The notes under the pieces: model-generated
What the model was told of the DNA's origin: nothing
Databases searched by the model: none
The model's input: the letters and a program-made list of their open reading frames with translations, nothing else
Shown: positions 1-6,970 of the stretch, in pieces
How positions within the stretch are numbered: position 1 is the first letter of the stretch
How the letters are laid out: every line of letters begins with the position of its first letter
Origin: an uncultured Cohaesibacter sp.
GTDB lineage: Bacteria > Pseudomonadota > Alphaproteobacteria > Rhizobiales > Cohaesibacteraceae
Assembly (NCBI RefSeq): GCF_963666525.1
Contig: NZ_OY762905.1
Coordinates: 3,327,501 to 3,391,500, forward strand
Length of the DNA: 64,000 bases
Direction: 5' to 3'
Translations under genes and position numbers: made by a program

Positions 1-483
1 GGCGGAATGGGTTTCCTGCGCCCACATCGAGCCGGTATAGCCGGTGTTGTACCGGTTGTAGCGATTGAACAGGGTCTTGGCGCGATCGAACCGCTTCTGC
101 ACGTTTTCCTTGAATTCGAACTGGATTGAGCCGGTTGCACCGGTCCCGTTGCGGGAATTCTCGAAAACCCGAACCTGCTGAACATCCTTGAGATCGATCT
201 GGAACTCGCTGTAGCGTGCCGTTGGTGAGCTGGCGCAATCCCCCGCGCGGTTCAACTGATAGGTGATCTTGCAGCTGTTCACTTCCACCTTGTCGGTGAA
301 GGGGTCGAAATAGGCCATGTTCGATTTGAGAAAAGAGGCAATTTTTGTCTCTGCCTGCCTGATTTCGCTGGAATTCAGGCGCGTACCATGAATCTGGTTG
401 GAGTTCGCTGGCGTTTCATACGTCAGAATGATACCCGCAATGAAGCAAGCCGATATGATACAAACCGCTATAAGCTTTTTCAT
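1..483 (-). CDS. Partial exported or membrane-anchored hypothetical protein
   Basis: The reading frame runs open from an ATG at 483 down to base 1, so only the first 161 residues are present and the C-terminus lies outside the window. The product begins with Lys-Lys and about 18 hydrophobic residues ending near ILTYETP, which looks like a signal peptide or N-terminal anchor. The rest is soluble, with a YFDPFTDKVEVNSCKITYQL stretch, two cysteines in the exported part (possible disulfide) and a basic Arg/Asn-rich segment near residue 145. No catalytic motif or known family is recognised. No clear Shine-Dalgarno sequence precedes the ATG, but it is the first Met of a good signal-like sequence. 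Confidence 0.7.
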   Translation of the reverse strand, partial: MKKLIAVCIISACFIAGIILTYETPANSNQIHGTRLNSSEIRQAETKIASFLKSNMAYFDPFTDKVEVNSCKITYQLNRAGDCASSPTARYSEFQIDLKDVQQVRVFENSRNGTGATGSIQFEFKENVQKRFDRAKTLFNRYNRYNTGYTGSMWAQETHSA

Positions 484-537
484 TTGCACACTGTTTTGGC
501 GTGATCCCTGATGGACCCGGACAGCCCATAAAGAATC

Positions 538-565
538 GGCGTCTGCATCATGCAGGCGCCTTTTT
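538..565 (+). terminator. Hairpin with T-tract upstream of the partial gene
   Basis: A 10-bp stem (one G-U pair) with a 3-nt loop spans 538-560 and is followed by TTTTT at 561-565, the form of an intrinsic terminator read on the plus strand. No plus-strand gene lies upstream, since the partial gene is on the minus strand. It would therefore stop antisense transcription, or act as a structured 5' UTR for the minus-strand gene. The rest of 484-783 holds the divergent promoter region for that gene and dcd, with an AT-rich part at 600-660. Confidence 0.4.
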
Positions 566-783
566 GTCTTGCCGTATTGTTAGTACGCTGCGTCTGTTCG
601 GGCCGTTAAATTAAAAGGTAAAATTTGAACGAAACCACCTTTTACGCAACTTTGCGCATAAAATGATCTCAGGGTTGTGCGTGCGGGCGCCAGATGAGGC
701 CCTTGAGTGGGGCGGCGAGGGGCTGTTGCCCGGTGGCCTCAAGCCTGCTACACATCGTCAAATCGCAATTGACAGGGCGCTTC

Positions 784-1884
784 ATGACACATCTTTCCTT
801 TTCCGGCACCGGCATTCTGAACGACGCGGACATCGCAAGGCTGATCGATAGCGAGGCCATTCGCTTTGACCGCCCGCAGGATGACGATCAGGTTCAGCCG
901 GCCAGTCTCGATCTGCGCCTCGGAGCCAAGGCCTATCGGGTCCGTGCATCCTTTCTGCCGGGCAAGGGGCAGACGGTGAAGGACAAGCTGGACCAGCTGC
1001 AACTGCACCAGATCGACCTCACCGAGGGCGCGGTGCTGGAAACCGGCTGTGTCTATATCGTGCCCCTGATGGAGAGTCTCAACCTTACCGGCGACATCGA
1101 GGCGGCCGCCAATCCGAAAAGCTCGACGGGGCGGCTCGATATTTTCACCCGCGTGATTGCCGATGGCTCGCGCCAGTTCGATACCATCCCGGCGGGCTAC
1201 AGGGGGCCGCTCTATCTGGAAGTCAGCCCGCGCACCTTTCCGATCTTCGTGCGGGCCGGAAGTCGCCTGTCACAGATCCGCTTCCGCAATGGGCGGGCGC
1301 GCCTGACCGATCCGGAACATCTCACCCTGCACCGGGAAGAAACGCTGGTGGCCTCAACGGATGAGCCGTTCATCGACAATGGCATTGCGGTTTCCATCGA
1401 TCTGGCCGGAGACGGCATCATCGGCTATCGCGCCAAGCGCCACACGGCTGTGATCGATGTCGACGAGCGCGATGCCCTCGACATGCTCGACTTCTGGGAG
1501 CCGATAGCGGGGCGGGGCAAGAATGCGCTCATTCTCGACCCTGACATGTTCTACATTCTGGTCTCGCGGGAGGCGGTGCATGTGCCGCCGCTCTATGCTG
1601 CCGAGATGGTGCCGTTCGATCCCCTCGTGGGCGAGTTCCGCGTCCATTATGCCGGCTTCTTCGATCCCGGCTTCGGAGCGTCTGAAGCGGGGGGCAAGGG
1701 TAGCCGGGCGGTGCTGGAAGTACGCAGCCACGAGGTGCCTTTCATCGTTGAGCATGGCCAGTTGATCGGGCGGCTCGCCTATGAGCGCATGCGGGCGCGT
1801 CCCACCCATCTCTATGGCTCGGGCATCGGTTCCAACTATCAGGCGCAGGGGCTCAAGCTCTCAAAGCATTTCAGGATGGCATGA
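784..1884 (+). CDS. dcd: 2'-Deoxycytidine 5'-triphosphate deaminase, long alphaproteobacterial form
   Basis: Hydrolytic deamination of dCTP to dUTP, feeding dUTPase and thymidylate synthesis in the cytoplasm. The protein is 366 aa, about twice the ~190 aa of E. coli Dcd, as expected for the duplicated-domain form of many alphaproteobacteria. The first half carries the dUTPase-fold signatures QPASLDLRLG (about residue 38) and NPKSSTGRLDIFTRV (about 116), where Ser-Ser-Thr-Gly-Arg contacts nucleotide phosphates. The second half repeats the fold with changed motifs. The ATG at 784 starts the conserved region MTHLSF; an in-frame ATG at 694 would add 30 residues that do not look like family sequence. 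The YigZ-family gene starts 5 nt after its stop, so the two are probably co-transcribed. A separate thymidine kinase gene lies near 40 kb. Confidence 0.9.
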   Translation: MTHLSFSGTGILNDADIARLIDSEAIRFDRPQDDDQVQPASLDLRLGAKAYRVRASFLPGKGQTVKDKLDQLQLHQIDLTEGAVLETGCVYIVPLMESLNLTGDIEAAANPKSSTGRLDIFTRVIADGSRQFDTIPAGYRGPLYLEVSPRTFPIFVRAGSRLSQIRFRNGRARLTDPEHLTLHREETLVASTDEPFIDNGIAVSIDLAGDGIIGYRAKRHTAVIDVDERDALDMLDFWEPIAGRGKNALILDPDMFYILVSREAVHVPPLYAAEMVPFDPLVGEFRVHYAGFFDPGFGASEAGGKGSRAVLEVRSHEVPFIVEHGQLIGRLAYERMRARPTHLYGSGIGSNYQAQGLKLSKHFRMA

Positions 1885-1888
1885 TGCG

Positions 1889-2464
1889 ATGCTGAAGACC
1901 GTCGAAGCCGAGTTCTATGCCGAGTTGGAGGAGAAAAGGTCCCGCTTTCTGGCCTTTCTCGTGCCGATTGAACAGTTTGACACCCGGCTCGAGCAACTGC
2001 GCACAGAGCACCGCAAGGCCAATCATCACGTTACCGCCTTTCGCCTCATCCATGACGACGACCATATCGAGGAAGGCGCAAAGGATGACGGCGAACCGGC
2101 AGGCACATCCGGCATGCCCATGCTGAAAGTGCTGATCGGCCGCGACATCATCAATTGCGGCGTCATCGTTGTGCGTTACTTCGGGGGGACCAAACTGGGA
2201 GCAGGCGGGTTGGCTCGGGCCTATTCCGGTGTCGCATCCATGGCGCTCGATGTAGCAACACTGGTGCCGTGGCAACGCATCATCCGCAAAACGGTTACCG
2301 GGCGGTTTGACCAGACCAGTGAAATCGAACGGCAGATTGCCTTCCTGAAGCTCAGCGTCATTGATCGCAGCTATCACGAGACCGGCGTCGACATCCTGCT
2401 TGAAGGTCCTCAGGCGACCATCGACGAGATGGATGCCTTCATGCATGAGCTGAATCTTTATTAA
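1889..2464 (+). CDS. IMPACT/YigZ (UPF0029) family protein
   Basis: A 191-aa member of the YigZ/IMPACT N-terminal family. The signature is visible: a GEPAGTSGMPML segment near residue 72, then VVRYFGGTKLGAGGLARAYSG near 95-115, matching the family's conserved VVRYFGG-x-KLG-x-GGL core. A smaller C-terminal DUF1949-like domain (about residues 135-191) follows, with the usual VDILLEG sequence. Proposed roles involve nucleic-acid or ribosome-linked regulation; no reaction is established for bacterial members. The ATG at 1889, 5 nt after dcd, starts the conserved sequence; upstream in-frame Mets lie inside dcd. Confidence 0.85.
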   Translation: MLKTVEAEFYAELEEKRSRFLAFLVPIEQFDTRLEQLRTEHRKANHHVTAFRLIHDDDHIEEGAKDDGEPAGTSGMPMLKVLIGRDIINCGVIVVRYFGGTKLGAGGLARAYSGVASMALDVATLVPWQRIIRKTVTGRFDQTSEIERQIAFLKLSVIDRSYHETGVDILLEGPQATIDEMDAFMHELNLY

Positions 2465-2609
2465 CCAAGTTCATCGACAGACGGCATGCAGACGCCGGGT
2501 TGCTCAACTTCAGGGCGGTTTTTTGCCTGACATTCACGATTGCTTATCTTCTCTATGAAATGGTTACACAATAACATTTTTCATACTGATAGAGTTGCAG
2601 GCAGCAGAC

Positions 2610-3698
2610 ATGCTTGATTTGAGCGTTTGTAAACACTTTGATTTCAAGTCGGATGAATATCGGACTCTGTTCGATTTGGCGGATGTCACGGCCTTTCAGC
2701 ACCCTGTTTGGCAGGAGGCTATGCAGCGGTATCTCAAGCATTTTCCGGAAGTCGAAGAACGCACCTTGCAAATGCGCTGCAAGACATCAGGCTGCCTGGT
2801 TGGTGTTGTTCCGCTGGTCGCGCGCAAGAAGCTGGGCGCAACCGTGCTCGAATATGCCAACATGAATCTGGTCGATTACGCGCTACCCACAATTCACCCG
2901 GACATCAAGAACTGGATTCCTGATCCGGATTTCCTCAGCAAACGGCTGCTCGAAACGCTTGGTGCCTATGACGTATTACGCGTCAAGCATATGCCGATCA
3001 ACGAACCTGCCGTTCTGCGCCTGTTTCCGACGGGCTATTATCAGAAGGCTGATTTCTCGGCCTATTTGACCGAGCTCGGGCCTGACTATGAGGAATGGCG
3101 TGCAGCCAACATTTCCAAGAGCGAGCGCAAGCACCGCGACAAGAAACGGCGTGCCATGATGCGCGAGGGCGACTGGCAGATGCAAAGACTGTTTGACGCG
3201 GAAGAGATCCGGGTCGCGATGGAGCATCTGCGGCTGTTCCACAAGGACCGCTACAAGGATCGCCCCGGCGAAGATCTCATCCAGAAACAGGTCACCTATG
3301 ACTTCTATCTCGATCTGGCTTGTCAGAATGCCGAAAACGGCTTTGCCCGTATCTACCAGTTCACCTATGACGGCGAGATCGTTGCGGTACAATACGGCAT
3401 CGAGCACGGTGGTCGCCATCTGATGCTGATGATGGGGCTGAATTTCGAGCGTGTCGGTCGTTACTCGCCTGGCTTGCTGATGACCGAAGATCTGATTGCC
3501 GAATGCATAAGAGATGGTATCAAGATCTTTGATTTCACGGTCGGAGACGAATCCTACAAGCTCAAGTTCGGAACACGACAGATCCCGATCTATACGCTCT
3601 GGCACACCCATTCTGTGCTTGGCAATGTCGGATTGACCGTGGCAGGAGCCGTCAATCGCACCCCTATATCAGAACGTCTGCGGCGCTGGGTCAACTGA
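2610..3698 (+). CDS. GNAT/FemAB-like acetyltransferase (BioF2-like domain)
   Basis: A 362-aa cytoplasmic protein of the Acetyltransf_6 (BioF2/CelD-like) superfamily. The C-terminal half has the family pattern: a basic segment (SKSERKHRDKKRR near residue 170), a mid-domain HLRLFHKDRYKDRPG, then GRHLMLMMGLNFERVGRYSPG and IKIFDFTVGDESYKLKFG near 310, the typical donor/acceptor-binding end. Relatives modify exopolysaccharides or cellulose precursors, or form peptide-type bonds; the acceptor here cannot be told. A TTG at 2595 is an alternative start; the ATG at 2610 is preferred. Its last 8 bases overlap the convergent GST gene. Confidence 0.75.
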   Translation: MLDLSVCKHFDFKSDEYRTLFDLADVTAFQHPVWQEAMQRYLKHFPEVEERTLQMRCKTSGCLVGVVPLVARKKLGATVLEYANMNLVDYALPTIHPDIKNWIPDPDFLSKRLLETLGAYDVLRVKHMPINEPAVLRLFPTGYYQKADFSAYLTELGPDYEEWRAANISKSERKHRDKKRRAMMREGDWQMQRLFDAEEIRVAMEHLRLFHKDRYKDRPGEDLIQKQVTYDFYLDLACQNAENGFARIYQFTYDGEIVAVQYGIEHGGRHLMLMMGLNFERVGRYSPGLLMTEDLIAECIRDGIKIFDFTVGDESYKLKFGTRQIPIYTLWHTHSVLGNVGLTVAGAVNRTPISERLRRWVN

Positions 3699-4383
3699 CC
3701 ACGCCGACTTCTTCTTCCACTTTCTGGGCGGGAAACAGGGTGACCGGGTCTCCCTCTTTCCAGACTGGCCATTTGCTGAAGATGCTCATGAAAAGCGATG
3801 AGCTCTCGTGCCCGACAAGCCACTTGCGCACTGCAACGGATGCCGTGGCATCGAACCAGTCGCGATCCGTATTGGCAAACTGTCGAACAAAAGGAAACAG
3901 GGCGATATCGGCCAGCGACGGGCGGCAGCCGAACAGGTGTGGGGACAATTCCAGCCGCGCCTGCAGAGACGCCAGTGCGATCAGCGCCATGGATCGATGG
4001 ACCACTTCGTCAGCCCCCTCGAAACGCGTTGCATATTTATAGCGATCCAGATGATGTTTGAACGATCCGTCCATTTCGGCGATCAGGCCGAGCATCTCGT
4101 CCAGCGTGCCGCTTTCCGGTGTCAGCCATCCTTCGGGGTCATTCTGGCCAAGCGCCCAGAGCATGACCTCGAGACTCTCGTCGATCACCGTTCCGTCGGG
4201 CAGTTGCAGCACGGGCACGGTACCCTTGGGTGAAATCTCAAGCATATGGGCAGGTTTGTCCCGCAAGACAATTTCCCTCAGTTCTACCACGATTCCAGAA
4301 GCGAACAGCCCCATTCGGCCACGCATGGCATAGGGGCAACGTCGGAACGAGTAGAGGACAGGCAAATTATTGTTAGCTGACAT
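3691..4383 (-). CDS. Glutathione S-transferase family protein
   Basis: A 230-aa soluble GST-fold protein. The N-terminal thioredoxin-like domain starts LPVLYSFRRCPYAMR, with the Cys-Pro-Tyr of omega/beta-like and glutaredoxin-like GSTs. It continues with the cis-Pro glutathione site KGTVPVLQL and the DES motif (VIDESLEVMLWA) that binds the glutamyl moiety. The helical C-terminal domain includes PSLADIALFPFVRQF, matching the GST N-capping box. Likely function is glutathione-dependent thiol transfer or detoxification; the substrate is unknown. The ATG at 4383 (MSANNN) puts the beta strand close to the N-terminus; in-frame ATGs up to 18 residues further upstream are possible. Confidence 0.85.
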   Translation of the reverse strand: MSANNNLPVLYSFRRCPYAMRGRMGLFASGIVVELREIVLRDKPAHMLEISPKGTVPVLQLPDGTVIDESLEVMLWALGQNDPEGWLTPESGTLDEMLGLIAEMDGSFKHHLDRYKYATRFEGADEVVHRSMALIALASLQARLELSPHLFGCRPSLADIALFPFVRQFANTDRDWFDATASVAVRKWLVGHESSSLFMSIFSKWPVWKEGDPVTLFPAQKVEEEVGVVS

Positions 4384-4478
4384 TCCTGTTGGGACTCCCA
4401 TCATGTTCATGTTGGGAAGACCTAACCGTGCAATCAAGGCAGCAAAATGGCTGGCCGCTTATCTGTGACTGCCTCGGA

Positions 4479-5303
4479 TCAGGTCTCCTGCCCGCCATGG
4501 GAGGTGGCTCCCTGTGCCCTTATCAGGGCTTTCAGCTCGCCAATCTCATGTTTCAGCGCCTTGACTTCCGCCAGAACGCCTTCTGTCTCTGAGTGAAGTG
4601 CTGCCCGCTCGGCTTCTGCGGTTGCCTCATGTTCGGACTGCATTGCCGAGACGATGATACCGATGAAGAGGTTCAACACCGTAAAGGATGTCGCCAGAAT
4701 GAAGGGCACGAAGAATAGCCAGGCCAGAGGATGGGCTTCCATGACGGGGCGAACGATGCCCATCGACCAACTCTCCAGCGTCATGATCTGGAAGAGCGTG
4801 TAGGAGGATTTGCCAAGGCTGCCGAACCAGTCGGGGAAAGCCGGACCATAGAGCTTGGTCGCCATGACGGCAAAGACGAAATAGAGCAGACCGAGCAGCA
4901 GGCTGATGGAGCCGAGCCCGGGCAGGGCTTCCAACAGGGCCCCCACCACACGTCGCAGGGAAGGCACAAAACTGATCAGCCGCAACACGCGCAGCACCCG
5001 GAGCGCGCGCAGCACCGACAAGGCTCCACTGGTCGGCATCAGTGCTATGGCCACCACCGTGAAGTCGAACAGCGACCATGGATCCTTGAAAAACTGCAAT
5101 CGATGGATCAGAAGGCGCAATGTGATTTCGGCAACGAAGACAATCAGAATGGCGCGATCAACAAAATGAAACAGGCCGCCAAAGCGCGCCTGGGCCGCAG
5201 GCCAGGTTTCCAGCGCCAGCGTGATCGCGTTCAAGACGATGAGAGCCGTGATGGCAAGTTCGAATGGCCGGGAGCCGAGAGTTCCTTTGATACGGTCAAT
5301 CAT
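4479..5303 (-). CDS. Bacterial voltage-gated sodium channel (NaChBac/NavAb family)
   Basis: A 274-aa six-helix ion channel of the BacNav family, working as a homotetramer in the inner membrane. S1-S4 form the voltage sensor. S4 carries four arginines at three-residue spacing (R99, R102, R105, R108), followed by the S4-S5 linker. The pore between S5 and S6 holds the selectivity filter TLESWSM at 175-181, identical to that of NavAb and of the Na+-selective type. After S6 (LATSFTVLNLFIGIIVSAMQ), a Glu/Ala-rich tail (about 226-265) looks like the usual tetramerising coiled coil. The ATG at 5303 is used; a TTG 13 codons upstream is possible. In known bacteria these channels link to motility, chemotaxis or pH homeostasis; the context here says nothing specific. 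Confidence 0.92.
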   Translation of the reverse strand: MIDRIKGTLGSRPFELAITALIVLNAITLALETWPAAQARFGGLFHFVDRAILIVFVAEITLRLLIHRLQFFKDPWSLFDFTVVAIALMPTSGALSVLRALRVLRVLRLISFVPSLRRVVGALLEALPGLGSISLLLGLLYFVFAVMATKLYGPAFPDWFGSLGKSSYTLFQIMTLESWSMGIVRPVMEAHPLAWLFFVPFILATSFTVLNLFIGIIVSAMQSEHEATAEAERAALHSETEGVLAEVKALKHEIGELKALIRAQGATSHGGQET

Positions 5304-5524
5304 GCCCTGAGGGTCCTGTTGCGTCGATGGTTGAAAAGGCAATGTTCAAAGGCCACAGATTGGGTGATTGGCGGTCTTTTTCAAGATGAAAAGCTGAAGG
5401 GGTGCTCAGTATTTTCGATTATGCCCTATCCGGCCCACCCAATAGCGGGCAGCAAGAGGCCAAGCCGTTGATGAGAAATCTGTTCGCGCCGTCAAAAAAG
5501 TGACAAAAAACCCCATTCGCCATC

Positions 5525-5552
5525 TTGAGCAAATGGCTCAATGTGGTAGATA
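5525..5552 (+). promoter_or_regulatory. Possible sigma-70-type promoter of tRNA-Gly
   Basis: A TTGAGC box (5525-5530) and a TAGATA box (5547-5552) are separated by 16 bp, ending about 40 bp before the tRNA gene. Read by eye only. Confidence 0.35.
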
Positions 5553-5593
5553 CACTCTATCCTGACGCGTCCCCTTCAAAGGGGTGGTCTGAC

Positions 5594-5667
5594 GCGGGTG
5601 TAGCTCAATGGTAGAGCAGAAGCTTCCCAAGCTTACGACGAGGGTTCGATTCCCTTCACCCGCTCCA
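5594..5667 (+). tRNA. tRNA-Gly (anticodon CCC)
   Basis: A complete cloverleaf can be drawn. The 7-bp acceptor pairs GCGGGTG with CACCCGC. The D arm is GCTC/GAGC with AATGGTA in the loop. The anticodon arm has loop TTCCCAA, giving anticodon CCC after U33. The T arm has loop TTCGATT. The discriminator is T and the 3' CCA is encoded. The first anticodon-stem pair (27-43) is a G-A mismatch. It reads GGG glycine codons and stands alone between the ion channel and cysG. Confidence 0.95.
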
Positions 5668-5833
5668 TCTATTCTTCAATGAGTTGGATGTGATGATTGC
5701 GTCTGGGAGCGTGGCAATTTCCGAATGGTTATCACAGACTTGTTCCATGGCTTTTCGAGCGCGAGTCGTAAGGCGACTCTGACGCGGGCAAAGTCATCTG
5801 CTGGCTTTTCCGATTTCTCGCCTCTAGCCGCTT

Positions 5834-6970
5834 TTATCCAAATTGAATCTGCCGATTGCGCGGAGAATCGTCGGCATGTTTGCACGCAGTATCATCAGGC
5901 CTTGCAATTGTCGGGATGAGGTTAATCTCGATGGAGGCAGCCAGAAGCGCCCGCTGCTCTTCTTGAAAATCTTCTCCTGAGATGTCGGCAGAACATGCCA
6001 ATCGCACCACGTGTTTGCCTGAAAGCGCCAGTTTCCGGAGGAGCCAGGAAGCATTGGCACCGTTTTCCCCAAGGCTGCTTTCGGATTCATTCACCGACAA
6101 CCTGCGGGCTTCACGGCGGGCCAGTTCGAGAATCTCGGTGCTCGTGCCTTCACCATAAACGATGATGTCTGCGGCATGCAGCGCACGAATGGCGCGCATG
6201 GGCAACAGATCACCTTGGCCGTGCCAAACATCGATGAAGGTCACTTTTCCTGTTTGCTTGTTGGCAGCCCCAGTTGGGGCACCGACAATGTCCTGAAGCG
6301 TCGTTGTTTTCTTGCAAGATGTCGCGGAAAAGGCCAGATCCACAAAGGCTTCCCAAAATCGTCTGCGCTCGGAGCCAGCCCTGAAGCAATTCATGACCTC
6401 AGGTCTCAAGGTTTGTGCAAGCTGGGCCCACTCCGCCATTCGGGGAGGGATCAGGCTCTCGATGCGACGCCGGATTGCCTGACCAAGTATCGGTGCAGCG
6501 CCGTCAGTCGAGATGCTGACGACGACGGGGGATCGGTTCACGATGGAACCGAATTGAAACTGGCAATATTCCGGGGTATCGATGATATTGACCACAGCAC
6601 CTGCCGCATTGGCAGTCGCAACAAACCGATCAGCCTCGTCCGCTTCTGCAATGTCGCCGATTGCCAACTCTGCGTCTTTAAAACAATCTTCGGACCAGCG
6701 CTCCATGTGCCAGACCAACGCGCGGTCGGAAACAGACGCTCCCGTGATCAGCCGAAGCATTTCTTCGCCGGGTTCTGGACTGTAGACATGAACAACAGCG
6801 CCTGTAGCAGCCAGCAATTCGGCTTTCCAGGCAGCTCCATCACTGTCGCCGGCAACAACCACTTTCTTGCCTCGTAGATTGAAAAACACCGGCAGGGTCG
6901 CCAAATCGCCTATACGTTCTCTGCGTAGGGCCGGTTTCGGATTTCTGGCTTCACTCTGCCGCGACGTCAT
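5834..6970 (-). CDS. cysG: Siroheme synthase with intact CysG-N part and truncated methyltransferase part
   Basis: A 378-aa protein and the last gene of the nitrate operon. Residues 25-215 match the CysGA/Met8p precorrin-2 dehydrogenase/sirohydrochlorin ferrochelatase: a degenerate Gly-rich NAD loop (VVVAGDSDGAAWKAELL, 37-53), NIIDTP with the presumed catalytic Asp131, NRSPVVVSIS (145-154), and GSERRRFWEAF. Residues 241-355 resemble the start of the uroporphyrinogen-III methyltransferase domain (GDLLPMRAIRALHAADIIVYGEG, then LLRKLALSGKHVVRL). That domain normally spans ~240 aa; the GGDPFVFGRGG core is replaced and the C-terminal lobe is absent. It should finish siroheme for NirA, while precorrin-2 would have to come from a separate SUMT. 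A GGAG sits 7 nt before the start, which overlaps nasA by 20 nt, suggesting translational coupling. Confidence 0.85.
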   Translation of the reverse strand: MTSRQSEARNPKPALRRERIGDLATLPVFFNLRGKKVVVAGDSDGAAWKAELLAATGAVVHVYSPEPGEEMLRLITGASVSDRALVWHMERWSEDCFKDAELAIGDIAEADEADRFVATANAAGAVVNIIDTPEYCQFQFGSIVNRSPVVVSISTDGAAPILGQAIRRRIESLIPPRMAEWAQLAQTLRPEVMNCFRAGSERRRFWEAFVDLAFSATSCKKTTTLQDIVGAPTGAANKQTGKVTFIDVWHGQGDLLPMRAIRALHAADIIVYGEGTSTEILELARREARRLSVNESESSLGENGANASWLLRKLALSGKHVVRLACSADISGEDFQEEQRALLAASIEINLIPTIARPDDTACKHADDSPRNRQIQFG

